A stretch of 64,000 bases of DNA from Prochlorococcus sp. AG-442-M23 (GTDB taxonomy: Bacteria; Cyanobacteriota; Cyanobacteriia; PCC-6307; Cyanobiaceae): assembly GCA_003209655.1 (NCBI GenBank), contig QCPW01000001.1, positions 62,001 through 126,000 on the forward strand, written 5' to 3'. Position 1 is the first letter of the stretch, and each line of letters starts with the position of its first letter. Below are positions 1 through 14,660 of this stretch, in pieces. Position numbers and translations under genes: made by a program. Below the pieces are notes generated by a model, which searched no databases, was not told the DNA's origin, and saw only the letters and a program-made list of their open reading frames with translations.

Positions 1-3777
<3,777 letters not shown>

Positions 3778-4010
3778 CCAAGAAAACCCGCCATTCTGTA
3801 AGGTGTACTATTTACTTTAAATTTTTCTTAGAGATTAGGGAAATAGCAAAGATTCTTTTAAAATTGAAATTAAGATTTTAGTCTTGAATTCAACAAATAC
3901 CTAAACTTAAAAAAGCTTAATTTTAAAGATAAAGGTATTTAAAACATAATTCAATTAACTATTCACTAATAATTAAGGAAAATTTCCAGTAATTTTTAAT
4001 ACTAACAGCT

Positions 4011-4811
4011 TCAGGGGCAATTTATCAAGTCAAATTTAAACAAATCTTCAGCATTTCTAGATGACTCCTTAGCAATAATTTTGTATTCAGAAGATCTCAA
4101 ATTAGCTAAAGATTTTGCTACAGCTTCTACAAAAGCAGGCTCATTTCTTTTACCTCTATGAGGAACAGGAGCTAAAAAAGGTGCATCTGTCTCTATTAAA
4201 TATCTGTCACTAGGAACAATCTTTGCACACTCATGAATTTTATGTGCATTTGGGAATGTAACTATCCCGCTAAAACTTATATAAAATCCTAGATCCAAAA
4301 ATTGCTTCATCTCTTCTGGTGTTCCAGTCCAACAATGAAGAACTCCTCTAGGACACTTCCCCTGTTTAGATAAGTTACTACATATATTTATCATCTCATT
4401 CGCAGCCTCCCTGCAATGGATAATTACAGGCAAGTCAAGTTCAGAGGCTAAGTGCATTTGAGGGACAAGAGCATCTATCTGTTTATTTCTATTAGGACTT
4501 TTAAAAAAATCTAACCCTAATTCGCCAATAGCCACTACTCTTGCGTCTCCCTGGGCCGCATTTTGTAAAATAGATTTGGAATTATATTCCCATTTATTAG
4601 CTTCAAGAGGATGTAGACCAACTGAATAATATAATTCATCAAATTTTCGAGATATTTTTTTTATTTTAGGAATTTCTGATAATTCACAACAGGCATGCAG
4701 CAATTTTTTAACTCCAATCGCACGCCATCTTGAAACTACTTCTTCAATATCTTCCTCAAAATTTTCAAATATTAGATGACAATGAGAATCTATAAGTTCA
4801 ATATTTCTCAT
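4011..4811 (-). CDS. tatD: TatD family metal-dependent hydrolase/DNase
   Basis: This 266-residue TIM-barrel protein belongs to the TatD family, cytoplasmic metal-dependent nucleases acting on DNA ends. Metal ligands are visible: HxH at H10/H12 (DSHCHL), the glutamate in AIGELGLDF, histidines in IIHCREA and LHCWTG, and the aspartate in ETDAPFLAP. Length is normal. It starts 11 bp after rpsT on the same strand, so the two are probably co-transcribed. The physiological substrate cannot be read from sequence. Confidence 0.93.
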   Translation of the reverse strand: MRNIELIDSHCHLIFENFEEDIEEVVSRWRAIGVKKLLHACCELSEIPKIKKISRKFDELYYSVGLHPLEANKWEYNSKSILQNAAQGDARVVAIGELGLDFFKSPNRNKQIDALVPQMHLASELDLPVIIHCREAANEMINICSNLSKQGKCPRGVLHCWTGTPEEMKQFLDLGFYISFSGIVTFPNAHKIHECAKIVPSDRYLIETDAPFLAPVPHRGKRNEPAFVEAVAKSLANLRSSEYKIIAKESSRNAEDLFKFDLINCP

Positions 4812-4822
4812 ATTTATCTTAT

Positions 4823-5116
4823 TTATTTATTAATAAGAAAATTTTTAACTAATTTATTGATTTTTGACTTTTTGTTAGCGCCATTATTCTTGTGAAGAAT
4901 ATTTTTTTTGACTGCCTTATCAATTAAACTGAAAGCCTGATTGACACTCAATTGAACAAGATTTTTGTTTTCAGAATTAGGGTCTTGCTTATATTTCTCA
5001 CAGTTTGCTAACGTTTTTTTTGTAAGTGTTTTTACTGTTGATTTATATGACTTATTTACTAAACGATTTCTTTCAGCAACTTGAATTCTCTTTTTCGCTG
5101 ATTTGTTATTGGCCAC
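4823..5116 (-). CDS. rpsT: 30S ribosomal protein S20
   Basis: A 97-residue, lysine-rich small-subunit protein that binds 16S rRNA near its 5' end. The N-terminus ANNKSAKKRIQVAERNRLVNKSYKS is the S20 signature, and the whole protein is a predicted helical bundle. Start is ATG at 5116. It precedes tatD by 11 bp and is divergent from hisD (122 bp between them), where both promoters must lie. Confidence 0.97.
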   Translation of the reverse strand: MANNKSAKKRIQVAERNRLVNKSYKSTVKTLTKKTLANCEKYKQDPNSENKNLVQLSVNQAFSLIDKAVKKNILHKNNGANKKSKINKLVKNFLINK

Positions 5117-5238
5117 AGAATTAAAAATTTAGTATTATTTTTTATTTTACCAAAGAGATAGTCACCTAATCAATAATATATAATTTAACTTAGGAAGTTA
5201 ATAACGAATTAATTAATTTTTAATAAGTATCTAAGATT

Positions 5239-6525
5239 ATGAAGATTATAAATAATAAAGAAGAGGCTATCCAAGAGTTGAGAAGAATTTCTCAGAGAAC
5301 TACTGCTGGTAATAATAAAAAAATAAATTCAATAGTTGAAGAAATCCTTCAAGAGGTAAAATTCAATGGAGATAAAGCTGTAGAAAAATATACAAAAAAA
5401 TTTGATGGGTTCCTTCCTAATCCAATGCAGTTAAGTACTGAGGATTTAAAGCATGCATGGAATGAAACGGATCATCATCTAAAAAAATCATTAGAAGTTG
5501 CATATCAAAGAATCAAAAAATTCCACGAAAAAGAAATTCCAGAATCTTTCACACTTATAGGAGAACATGGTGAATCAGTCCAAAGGAGATGGATGCCTGT
5601 AAAAAGTGCTGGTTTATATATCCCTGGAGGAAGAGCGGCATATCCAAGTACAGTTTTAATGAATGCGATTCCTGCGAAAGTAGCTGGAGTTAAAGAAATT
5701 TTAATGGTGTCTCCAGGCGATGCAAAAGGATTAGTTAATAAAACCGTGTTAGCAGCTGCTTACTTATCCGGCATTGATAAAGTATTTAGAATTGGTGGAG
5801 CACAAGCAATTGGAGCATTAGCTTTTGGCACAAAACAAATAAATAAAGTTGATGTAATATCAGGACCAGGAAATATCTACGTCACTACAGCTAAAAAGTT
5901 AATTTATGGATTTACTGGAATAGATTCTTTAGCAGGTCCAAGTGAAATTTTAATCATTGCTGATAGAACAGCTAATAGTTCACAAATAGCATCAGATTTA
6001 TTAGCTCAGGCAGAGCATGACCCATTTGCTTCCTCAATACTTTTGACTACTTCAAATGATCAAGCTAAAGAAGTGTTTGATGAAGTCTACAAAAAAATAG
6101 AAAATCACCCCAGAAAAGAAATTTGTATTCAATCAATCAAAAATTGGGGATTAATTGCTATTTGCGAAAATCTAGGATCATGTATTGAACTAAGCAATGA
6201 GTTCGCGCCTGAACATCTTGAAATAATTACTATTGACCCAAAAAAAGCCCTTAAATCTATTAAAAATGCAGGCGCGATATTTTTAGGAAAATGGACACCG
6301 GAGGCTGTAGGTGATTATTTAGCAGGACCAAATCACACTTTACCTACATGCGGGAATGCTAGATTTAGTGGTTCTTTAGGTGTTGAAACATTTATGAAGA
6401 ACACATCAATTATTGAATTTAATGAAAAGAGTCTTAAAACTAACAGTTCAGATATTATAAATTTAGCAAATAGTGAAGGTTTACATAGTCATGCAAATTC
6501 AGTAAGAATTAGATTTGATGATTAA
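5239..6525 (+). CDS. hisD: Histidinol dehydrogenase
   Basis: This enzyme catalyses the last two oxidations of histidine biosynthesis (L-histidinol to L-histidine, NAD-dependent, zinc enzyme). The 428-residue protein has the typical core: [26 protein letters not shown], the zinc ligands in [22 protein letters not shown] and [25 protein letters not shown]. Length is normal. The stop codon overlaps that of the convergent rpiA by 4 bp, leaving no room for an intergenic terminator. Confidence 0.98.
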   Translation: MKIINNKEEAIQELRRISQRTTAGNNKKINSIVEEILQEVKFNGDKAVEKYTKKFDGFLPNPMQLSTEDLKHAWNETDHHLKKSLEVAYQRIKKFHEKEIPESFTLIGEHGESVQRRWMPVKSAGLYIPGGRAAYPSTVLMNAIPAKVAGVKEILMVSPGDAKGLVNKTVLAAAYLSGIDKVFRIGGAQAIGALAFGTKQINKVDVISGPGNIYVTTAKKLIYGFTGIDSLAGPSEILIIADRTANSSQIASDLLAQAEHDPFASSILLTTSNDQAKEVFDEVYKKIENHPRKEICIQSIKNWGLIAICENLGSCIELSNEFAPEHLEIITIDPKKALKSIKNAGAIFLGKWTPEAVGDYLAGPNHTLPTCGNARFSGSLGVETFMKNTSIIEFNEKSLKTNSSDIINLANSEGLHSHANSVRIRFDD

Positions 6526-7235
6526 ATCCCTTTAGAAGGAGAGAATAATATTGGGGTATTGTTCTCTACTTTACCAACCAAAACCTCAGTGGTTAAATCA
6601 ACAAACAAACCATTTTCTAAAACTCCAGGAATATTATTAATAAGAATCTCTAAATCTTTTGGATCTTTTATACCACCTTTAAATAATACATCCAAAATCA
6701 AGTTTCCTTGGTCAGTAACAACAGGGCCGGCTTTTTTAGTTGCCATCCTTAAAGTAGAAACTCCACTCAGTTTAAAAATCGTGTCCTTTACCTGCTTCCA
6801 AGCAGAGGGTAGAACCTCCACCGGTAGAGGGAAGACTAAGTTTAAGTTTTGCACTAACTTTGTTTCATCAACAACAATTAATAATTTGTTTGCTTTAGAT
6901 GCAACCAATTTTTCTCGAACATGGCAAGCGCCTCCTCCCTTTATCAGTTGGAAGTTAGGATCGACCTCATCAGCTCCATCAATAGCTAAATCAATCTGAG
7001 ATACTGAAGCTAAATCAATCAATGGAATCCCCAGTTCTAGAGCAAGAACCTCAGACTGGAAGGAAGTTGGAACTCCTTTAATATTTTTTAATTTGCCAGA
7101 TTTAATTTGTTTAGCAAGACTCTTAATCATAAGTGCCGCTGTTGAACCAGACCCTAAACCTATGATCATTCCATCCTCCACTTTTTTAACAGCTGCATCA
7201 GCAACTATTTGTTTCATCTGAGTCTGTAAATCCAA
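6522..7235 (-). CDS. rpiA: Ribose-5-phosphate isomerase A
   Basis: It interconverts ribose-5-phosphate and ribulose-5-phosphate, serving the Calvin cycle and pentose phosphate pathway. The 237-residue protein shows the phosphate-binding [12 protein letters not shown] (residues ~26-37), the catalytic [24 protein letters not shown] segment, and the C-terminal [14 protein letters not shown] start at 7235. It lies 47 bp downstream of the protease gene on the same strand and meets hisD tail to tail with overlapping stops. Confidence 0.98.
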   Translation of the reverse strand: MDLQTQMKQIVADAAVKKVEDGMIIGLGSGSTAALMIKSLAKQIKSGKLKNIKGVPTSFQSEVLALELGIPLIDLASVSQIDLAIDGADEVDPNFQLIKGGGACHVREKLVASKANKLLIVVDETKLVQNLNLVFPLPVEVLPSAWKQVKDTIFKLSGVSTLRMATKKAGPVVTDQGNLILDVLFKGGIKDPKDLEILINNIPGVLENGLFVDLTTEVLVGKVENNTPILFSPSKGI

Positions 7236-7282
7236 AATGTTTTAACCTAAAGTTTATAGATTATTAAATTTCAACAATTGAT

Positions 7283-8425
<1,143 letters not shown>

Positions 8426-8570
8426 TTACAAACTTTATATTTCAAATTTAATTGAATAAATTATCTAGTGTTGTTTTTTTCTTTACATCCATAAAATACT
8501 CACATCAAAAATATATTTAAAACATTCAATATGTGAGAATAATAATATAATAAATTTATAACTAGATAAT

Positions 8571-9038
8571 TTGGATAAACAATCTAAAAAAAATTTAGAA
8601 ATTCTTCTTCGGAAAGTCGCTAAAAATTTTAACTTAGAAATTTGTAGTTTAAATATACTTACAAATCAAAATCCAATAACTATAAAAATTACTATTAGAA
8701 AAACTAACGAAGAAGATATTACCTTAGAGGATTGTTCAAGATTCAATAACCCTGTATCTGCTGTTATTGAAAATTCAAATCTTTTAAAATGTTCATATGT
8801 CTTAGAAATTAGTAGTCAAGGGGTCAGTGATGAATTAACCTCAGAGAGGGACTTCAAAACTTTTAAAGGTTTTCCAGTTAATGTTGAGTTAAACCAAAAA
8901 AATTCAAAAATAAAATTTCTGAATGGTTTACTTTATGAAAAGTCTAAAGATTTTTTAGCCATTAACATAAAAGGTAAGATAAAAAAAATCCCCTTTAATG
9001 AAGTATTAAAGATTAGTCTTTGCACTTTAAAAGACTAA
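8571..9038 (+). CDS. rimP: Ribosome maturation factor RimP
   Basis: RimP assists assembly of the 30S subunit. This 155-residue protein has the family layout: an N-terminal alpha/beta domain with [19 protein letters not shown] and [28 protein letters not shown], then a small SH3-like C-terminal domain. The start is a TTG at 8571; no in-frame ATG lies near it, and the length from TTG fits the family. It heads the rimP-nusA-ylxR-infB block, a conserved translation/transcription operon. Confidence 0.95.
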   Translation: MDKQSKKNLEILLRKVAKNFNLEICSLNILTNQNPITIKITIRKTNEEDITLEDCSRFNNPVSAVIENSNLLKCSYVLEISSQGVSDELTSERDFKTFKGFPVNVELNQKNSKIKFLNGLLYEKSKDFLAINIKGKIKKIPFNEVLKISLCTLKD

Positions 9039-9074
9039 TATATTTTCAACCATTGTTCATTTTACCCATCATAG

Positions 9075-10478
9075 ATGGCATTAGTAATTCTCCCAGGTTT
9101 AAACAATCTTATTGAAGACATTAGTGAGGAAAAAAAATTACCTCCTCATGTTGTGGAATCCGCTTTACGCGAAGCCTTACTTAAAGGTTACGAAAAATAC
9201 AGAAAAACCTTTTATATTGGAGTAAAAGAGGATCCATTTGACGAAGAATACTTTAGCAACTTTGATGTAGGTTTTGATCTAGATGAAGAGGGCTATAGAA
9301 TATTATCAAGTAAAATAATTGTAGAAGAGGTTGAAAGCGAAGATCATCAAATATCTCTTCTTGAAGTAAAGCAAGTTGCTGACGATGCCCAAATTGGAGA
9401 TACAGTTGTACTAGATGTCACTCCAGAAAAAGAGGACTTTGGCAGAATGGCTGCCTCAACTACAAAGCAAGTATTAGCTCAAAAGTTGAGAGACCAACAA
9501 AGAAAAATGATTCAGGAAGAATTCGCAGATTTGGAAGATCCTGTTTTGACAGCAAGAGTTATAAGATTTGAAAGACAATCAGTAATTATGGGAGTTAGCT
9601 CAGGTATTGGCAGACCCGAAGTAGAGGCAGAACTTCCAAAAAGGGATCAATTGCCTAATGACAACTATAGAGCTAATGCAACTTTCAAAGTATTTCTTAA
9701 AGAAGTCAGTGAAATAGCGAGAAAAGGCCCCCAACTTTTTGTAAGCAGAGCTAACGCTGGTTTAGTTGTTTATTTATTTGAAAATGAAGTACCAGAAATT
9801 CAGGAAGGTACAGTAAAAATTGTTGCCGTTTCAAGAGAAGCAACCCCCCCTTCAAGAGCTGTTGGCCCAAGGACGAAAGTAGCAGTAGATAGTGTAGAAA
9901 GGGAAGTTGATCCAGTGGGTGCTTGCATTGGAGCAAGAGGAGCAAGAATCCAACAAGTAGTTAATGAATTAAGGGGGGAAAAGATTGACGTTATTAAATG
10001 GTCATCTGATCCGATTCAATACATATTAAATTCTTTAAGTCCAGCCAAAGTAGATCTTGTCAGGCTAGTTGATCCAGAAGGACAACATGCTCATGTTTTA
10101 GTACCTCCTGATCAATTGAGTCTTGCTATAGGAAGAGAAGGACAGAATGTACGTCTTGCCGCTAGATTGACAGGATGGAAAATAGATGTAAAAAATTCCC
10201 ATGAATATGATCAAGAAGCAGAAGATAACGAGGTAGCAGAATTAATTGCTCAAAGAGAGGAGGAGGAGCATCTACAAAGAGAAGCAGAACAAAGATTGGA
10301 GGCAGAGCAAGCAGCAAGAGCAACAGAGGATGCAAGATTAAGGGAGCTTTATCCTCTTCCTGAAGATGATGAGGAATATGGAGATGAATCATATGAAGAA
10401 GAAAATCATTCCGAAAGCAGTCAAATAGCAACTATGAACTCAGATGAAACAATATCTACAGAGGAGAAAAAACGGTGA
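9075..10478 (+). CDS. nusA: Transcription termination/antitermination factor NusA
   Basis: NusA binds RNA polymerase and nascent RNA and modulates pausing and termination. The 467 residues contain the N-terminal polymerase-binding domain (LPPHVVESALREALLKGYEKY), an S1 domain, and KH1 and KH2 (VDPVGACIGARGARIQQVV and AIGREGQNVRLAARLTGWKIDVK, the latter near residues 350-372). The last ~90 residues are very acidic and Glu/Ala-rich, probably a disordered or coiled-coil tail; the proteobacterial AR repeats are absent. The last 4 bases overlap the GTG start of ylxR, implying translational coupling. Confidence 0.97.
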   Translation: MALVILPGLNNLIEDISEEKKLPPHVVESALREALLKGYEKYRKTFYIGVKEDPFDEEYFSNFDVGFDLDEEGYRILSSKIIVEEVESEDHQISLLEVKQVADDAQIGDTVVLDVTPEKEDFGRMAASTTKQVLAQKLRDQQRKMIQEEFADLEDPVLTARVIRFERQSVIMGVSSGIGRPEVEAELPKRDQLPNDNYRANATFKVFLKEVSEIARKGPQLFVSRANAGLVVYLFENEVPEIQEGTVKIVAVSREATPPSRAVGPRTKVAVDSVEREVDPVGACIGARGARIQQVVNELRGEKIDVIKWSSDPIQYILNSLSPAKVDLVRLVDPEGQHAHVLVPPDQLSLAIGREGQNVRLAARLTGWKIDVKNSHEYDQEAEDNEVAELIAQREEEEHLQREAEQRLEAEQAARATEDARLRELYPLPEDDEEYGDESYEEENHSESSQIATMNSDETISTEEKKR

Positions 10479-10735
10479 TACAAAAAACTCCTGTTATGCG
10501 AAGGTGTATTTCCTGCAGGACAACTTTTGATAGAAGGAATCTTTTAAAGATTACTAATGATCACAAGTTAGGAATAATGCTAAATCAGGGGATGGGTCGT
10601 TCTGCTTACATTTGTAAATCAAAAAAGTGTTACACAGATTCTAAACTTCAAAAAAAGCTTCAAAAAGCTTTAAAAAGAATTATAAATCCTGATTTTTTTG
10701 ATATTTTTGAGAATGAAATTTCAAACTATAAATAA
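10475..10735 (+). CDS. ylxR: YlxR family RNA-binding protein (DUF448)
   Basis: A small 86-residue protein between nusA and infB, the classic location for YlxR. The family motif RRCISCRTTFDRRNLLKI is present near the N-terminus, followed by GMGRSAYICKSKKCY. GTG start at 10475 overlaps the nusA stop. Members are basic RNA-binding or regulatory proteins; in other bacteria YlxR has been linked to RNase P, but nothing in this sequence tests that. Confidence 0.93.
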   Translation: MIQKTPVMRRCISCRTTFDRRNLLKITNDHKLGIMLNQGMGRSAYICKSKKCYTDSKLQKKLQKALKRIINPDFFDIFENEISNYK

Positions 10736-10805
10736 CTATCCCAAAAGAGCATATAATTAAAATAACATTCTCTAAAAAATCAAAAAGAGTAAAATTTCAG
10801 ACTAA

Positions 10806-13800
10806 ATGACTATCAGCGATAAAATCAGAGTTTATGAACTTTCCAGAGATTTAAAACTGGATAACAAAGATATATTGGATGCTGCTCAAAAACTGTCAAT
10901 ATCAGTAAAAAGTCATAGTAGTTCGATAAGCTTAGAGGATGCAAAAAAAATTAAAAACCATATCAAAAACAAAAATTCAGATAAAAAAATACTTTCTGTA
11001 AGTAAATCTTCATTTAAAGCTATTAATGAAGAACACAAAAATATTGATAATAAAAATAAAGATACTAAGTCTTTTGATAATCCATTACTTCAAGAGAAGT
11101 CATCAAAAGAAATTTTAAATAAAAAACCTCTTTTAATTAAGCCTTCCAATAAACAGGGGGATTCATTAGTGAGCGCAAATAAAAAAAATTCAAATAAACT
11201 AGAAAATCCTACCCCCCCCGCAATTGTCTCTAACTTTCAATCTCGGACACTTTTAAATAGTCAAAATAAAGCTAATAATTCAATCAAAAAAGGTACTCTA
11301 AAAGATAAAAGAGACCAAAATATTTCTCAAGGCAAAAAGCCTTTCAATAATACGTCGGCGACAACAACAAAAAGCCCAGCCAGACCACCTATTCAACTAA
11401 TTGAAAAGCCTAAAAATTTAACATCTCCTAATAGAAATTTAAATGCTAATACAAGAAATAATTCTTCAAATCAAAGACATCAACAATTAAATCAATTTGG
11501 CAGTAATAGTAATTCTCCTAAAAAGAATTTAAATAATCCTCGAATTAAAAATACACCAGAATTAGTGGGTGCGCCTATTAGAAGGGAAGATCCTAAAATT
11601 AATTCAAACACAAAAAACTTTAATAGAAGACAACCCTTATCAAATACAAATTTTTCTACAAAACAACCTGGAATACCTAATAGACAAGAAACTCCCAATA
11701 AGCCAGTTAATCCTAACAGAGAAGGTGGTACTAATAGAACTTCTGGACAGAATAGACAGGAAGCTCCAAATAGACTAGGAAGCCCTTATAAGCAGGGTTT
11801 CCCAAATAGACCAGCTGTTTCTAATAGGCCAGGCACTCCTAGCAGATCAGGGGGGGGCTATAGACAAGGAGGAGCAAATCGAACAGGGGGAGGCTATAGA
11901 CAAGGGGGCGCAAGTAGAACAGGAGATATAAATAGGCCTGGATCAAAATTTAACAATCAAAACCCTTCAGGTATTAGGAAGCCGGTAGCACCTAATGAAC
12001 TGATGCAGTTACAGAAAACCAATGCTTCAGATAAAGAAAAACTTAGTAGATCTAATTTTGAGAAACAAAAAGTTGAAGAACCCAAGAGAAATGCAAAAAC
12101 ACCTAATAGTCGCTTAAATACTTCTCCTACTGCCAAAAAACCACCTCATAAATCATTTGCAAACAACTCTAAGAAATCTGGGAGATCAGATTGGGATGAT
12201 AGCGCCAAGCTAGAAGCATTAAGAAATAAAAACCCTCAGAAACAAAGACAAAAAGTTCATATTATCGGAGAAAATGATGATTCATTAACATCTGAGACTA
12301 GTGGATACGCAGGAGAGAAGGTTTCAATACTGTCGGCTAGTCTTGCTCGTCCAAAAAAAGAAAAATCTGAAGAACCTAAACCACAAAAAACTGGAAGACA
12401 ATTCAAAAAAAAGAAAAAAGAGACCACTAGACAAAGACAAAAGAGAAGAGCTATGGAACTTAGAGCTGCTAAAGATGCTAAACAAATACGGCCTGAAATG
12501 ATTATTGTCCCTGAGGATAATTTAACTGTTCAAGAATTAGCCGATAAGCTAAGTCTTGAAAGTTCCGAAATAATAAAATCTCTTTTTTTCAAAGGCATAA
12601 CAGCTACTGTTACTCAATCACTTGATTTGACAACTATTGAAACTGTAGCTGAAGAATTTGGAGTTCCGGTCTTGCAAGATGATATTGAAGAAGCTGCCAA
12701 GAAAACAGTAGACATGATTGAAACTGATGATATTGAAAGTCTGATCAAAAGGCCTCCTGTTATTACGGTAATGGGTCATGTTGACCATGGTAAAACCAGT
12801 CTTTTGGATTCCATACGAGAATCAAGAGTAGCCTCGGGAGAAGCAGGAGGAATAACTCAGCATATAGGAGCTTATCAAGTTGAGTTTGAGCACGAATCAA
12901 AGAAGAAAAAGCTAACTTTTCTTGATACTCCAGGTCATGAAGCTTTTACTGCCATGCGTGCAAGAGGTACAAAAGTTACAGATGTAGCAGTACTTGTGGT
13001 AGCAGCTGATGATGGTTGCAGACCCCAAACACTTGAAGCCATTAGTCATGCAAGAGCTGCAAAAGTTCCTATCGTAGTAGCTATTAATAAAATTGATAAA
13101 GAAGGGGCTTCTCCAGATAAAGTTAAACAGGAGTTATCAGAAAAAGATTTAATTGCTGAAGACTGGGGAGGAGATGTCGTGATGGTACCAGTCAGTGCAA
13201 TAAAAAAACAAAATATAGATAAATTACTTGAAATGATCTTATTAGTTTCTGAAGTTGAAGATCTCCAAGCAAATCCAGAAAGATTAGCAAAAGGTACAGT
13301 AATTGAAGCCCATTTAGATAAAGCAAAAGGGCCTGTTGCAACTTTATTAGTACAGAATGGCACTTTAAAAGCTGGCGATGTTTTAGCTGCTGGTTCAATC
13401 CTTGGGAAAATCAGAGCAATGGTTGATGAACATGGAAATAGAATTAAAGAAGCAGGACCTTCATGTCCAGTGGAAGCCCTGGGATTTAGCGAAGTCCCCA
13501 CAGCCGGTGATGAATTTGAAGTTTATCCTGATGAGAAAACTGCCAGAGCAATTGTTGGAGAAAGAGCTACTGATGCAAGAGCAACAAAATTAGCCCAGCA
13601 AATGGCATCTAGAAGGGTTAGCTTGTCATCTTTATCTACTCAAGCTAATGATGGAGAACTTAAAGAGTTAAATCTAATCCTTAAAGCAGATGTTCAAGGA
13701 AGTGTAGAAGCTATACTAGGTTCACTAGAACAGTTACCAAAAAATGAAGTTCAAGTAAGAGTTCTTCTATCTGCACCAGGAGAAATAACTGAAACTGATA

Positions 13801-14276
13801 TAGATCTTGCTGCCGCCTCTGGCTCAGTCATCATTGGATTCAATACATCTTTAGCCTCAGGCGCAAAAAGAGCAGCTGACTCAAACAATGTTGACATAAG
13901 AGAGTATGAAGTCATCTATAAACTTTTAGAAGATATTCAATCCGCTATGGAAGGTCTACTTGAGCCTGATTTGGTTGAAGAATCATTAGGTAAAGCTGAA
14001 GTAAGAGCTACTTTTGCAGTTGGGAAAGGAGCTATCGCTGGTTGCTATATACAAACTGGCAAATTGCAAAGAAATTGTTCTTTAAGAGTATTTAGATCAG
14101 ATAAAGTAATTTTTGAAGGTAATTTAGATTCTCTTAAAAGATCTAAAGATGATGTTAAAGAAGTTAATACAGGTTTTGAATGTGGAGTCGGATGTGATAA
14201 ATTCTCAAACTGGAATGAAGGAGATATCATAGAAGCATTCAAATTTGTGACTAAAAAAAGGACCTTAAATAAATAA
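10806..14276 (+). CDS. infB: Translation initiation factor IF-2
   Basis: IF-2 is the GTPase that brings initiator tRNA to the ribosome. At 1156 residues it is long for bacteria but normal for marine cyanobacteria. Residues 1-~60 form the IF2N fold. Residues ~60-560 are a low-complexity Asn/Arg/Pro/Gly-rich linker with repeated PNR and GGYRQGG units around 11700-11960. The GTPase core begins near residue 650, with GHVDHGKT (~656-663), DTPGHEAF (~706) and NKID (~760), then domains II-IV. The linker carries an 8-C run (11212-11219) and an 8-G run (11850-11857), unusual in this AT-rich DNA. It ends 1 bp before a convergent small gene. Confidence 0.98.
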   Translation: MTISDKIRVYELSRDLKLDNKDILDAAQKLSISVKSHSSSISLEDAKKIKNHIKNKNSDKKILSVSKSSFKAINEEHKNIDNKNKDTKSFDNPLLQEKSSKEILNKKPLLIKPSNKQGDSLVSANKKNSNKLENPTPPAIVSNFQSRTLLNSQNKANNSIKKGTLKDKRDQNISQGKKPFNNTSATTTKSPARPPIQLIEKPKNLTSPNRNLNANTRNNSSNQRHQQLNQFGSNSNSPKKNLNNPRIKNTPELVGAPIRREDPKINSNTKNFNRRQPLSNTNFSTKQPGIPNRQETPNKPVNPNREGGTNRTSGQNRQEAPNRLGSPYKQGFPNRPAVSNRPGTPSRSGGGYRQGGANRTGGGYRQGGASRTGDINRPGSKFNNQNPSGIRKPVAPNELMQLQKTNASDKEKLSRSNFEKQKVEEPKRNAKTPNSRLNTSPTAKKPPHKSFANNSKKSGRSDWDDSAKLEALRNKNPQKQRQKVHIIGENDDSLTSETSGYAGEKVSILSASLARPKKEKSEEPKPQKTGRQFKKKKKETTRQRQKRRAMELRAAKDAKQIRPEMIIVPEDNLTVQELADKLSLESSEIIKSLFFKGITATVTQSLDLTTIETVAEEFGVPVLQDDIEEAAKKTVDMIETDDIESLIKRPPVITVMGHVDHGKTSLLDSIRESRVASGEAGGITQHIGAYQVEFEHESKKKKLTFLDTPGHEAFTAMRARGTKVTDVAVLVVAADDGCRPQTLEAISHARAAKVPIVVAINKIDKEGASPDKVKQELSEKDLIAEDWGGDVVMVPVSAIKKQNIDKLLEMILLVSEVEDLQANPERLAKGTVIEAHLDKAKGPVATLLVQNGTLKAGDVLAAGSILGKIRAMVDEHGNRIKEAGPSCPVEALGFSEVPTAGDEFEVYPDEKTARAIVGERATDARATKLAQQMASRRVSLSSLSTQANDGELKELNLILKADVQGSVEAILGSLEQLPKNEVQVRVLLSAPGEITETDIDLAAASGSVIIGFNTSLASGAKRAADSNNVDIREYEVIYKLLEDIQSAMEGLLEPDLVEESLGKAEVRATFAVGKGAIAGCYIQTGKLQRNCSLRVFRSDKVIFEGNLDSLKRSKDDVKEVNTGFECGVGCDKFSNWNEGDIIEAFKFVTKKRTLNK

Positions 14277-14277
14277 C

Positions 14278-14517
14278 TTAATTCTCCTGATTACTTTCTA
14301 GAAATAATAAAAAAGGAAATAATACACAAGCTACTAATTGTATTAAGAGATTATTTTGCTGCATTTCATTACCACTGGAAATTTTCGCAAGCATTATGAA
14401 TAAACCTAAAAAAGCTGAACCTGTACAAGCTATCCAAATTAATCTTCTTAATCCCTTAAAAGGAGCCTGAGACTCTTTAAGTAATTTTTTTTTTAATTCA
14501 GGATCAATCTTTGACAT
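14278..14517 (-). CDS. DUF3493 small membrane protein
   Basis: A cyanobacterial/plastid-lineage protein of unknown function. From ATG at 14517 it is 79 residues; a TTG 12 bp upstream (14529) would add four. SKIDPELKKKLLKESQAPFKGLRRLIW is the conserved soluble head of DUF3493, followed by two hydrophobic segments (IACTGSAFLGLFIMLA and LLIQLVACVLFPFLLFL), so it is probably a thylakoid or plasma membrane protein. It converges on infB with 1 bp between stops and is transcribed away from tRNA-Thr. Confidence 0.8.
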   Translation of the reverse strand: MSKIDPELKKKLLKESQAPFKGLRRLIWIACTGSAFLGLFIMLAKISSGNEMQQNNLLIQLVACVLFPFLLFLESNQEN

Positions 14518-14571
14518 TAATTTTTTCAAATATAGAATTAATTCTATATGAAAATTTCAAACTTTTATATT

Positions 14572-14643
14572 GCCGATATAGCTCAGCGGAAGAGCAACTG
14601 TCTCGTAAACAGTAGGTCATTGGTTCAATTCCGATTATCGGCA
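14572..14643 (+). tRNA. tRNA-Thr (CGT)
   Basis: A 72-nt cloverleaf. The acceptor arms GCCGATA and TATCGGC pair fully with discriminator A. The D-arm is GCTCAGCGGAAGAGC, the anticodon loop is CTCGTAA (anticodon CGT, reading ACG), and the T-loop is GGTTCAATTCC. No CCA is encoded. It lies 17 bp upstream of a glycosyltransferase gene. I found no repeat of its 3' end elsewhere, so there is no sign that it serves as an attachment site in this window. Confidence 0.97.
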
Positions 14644-14660
14644 TTTAAGTTTCATATATC

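Noticed and set aside
6559-6999. 146-codon open frame on the plus strand inside rpiA
   Set aside because: Shadow of the conserved isomerase; rpiA has all family motifs on the other strand.
9751-10431. Leu-rich open frames antisense to nusA
   Set aside because: They mirror Glu/Ala-rich coding of the acidic NusA tail on the other strand; low complexity and no homology.
13046-13501. 151-codon open frame on the minus strand inside infB
   Set aside because: Lies wholly antisense to the conserved IF-2 GTPase domains; composition (Ser/Thr/Pro-rich) is that of a shadow frame and it resembles no family.
14572-14643. tRNA-Thr as a second integration site
   Set aside because: I found no duplicate of its 3' end and no integrase nearby; the following genes look chromosomal.
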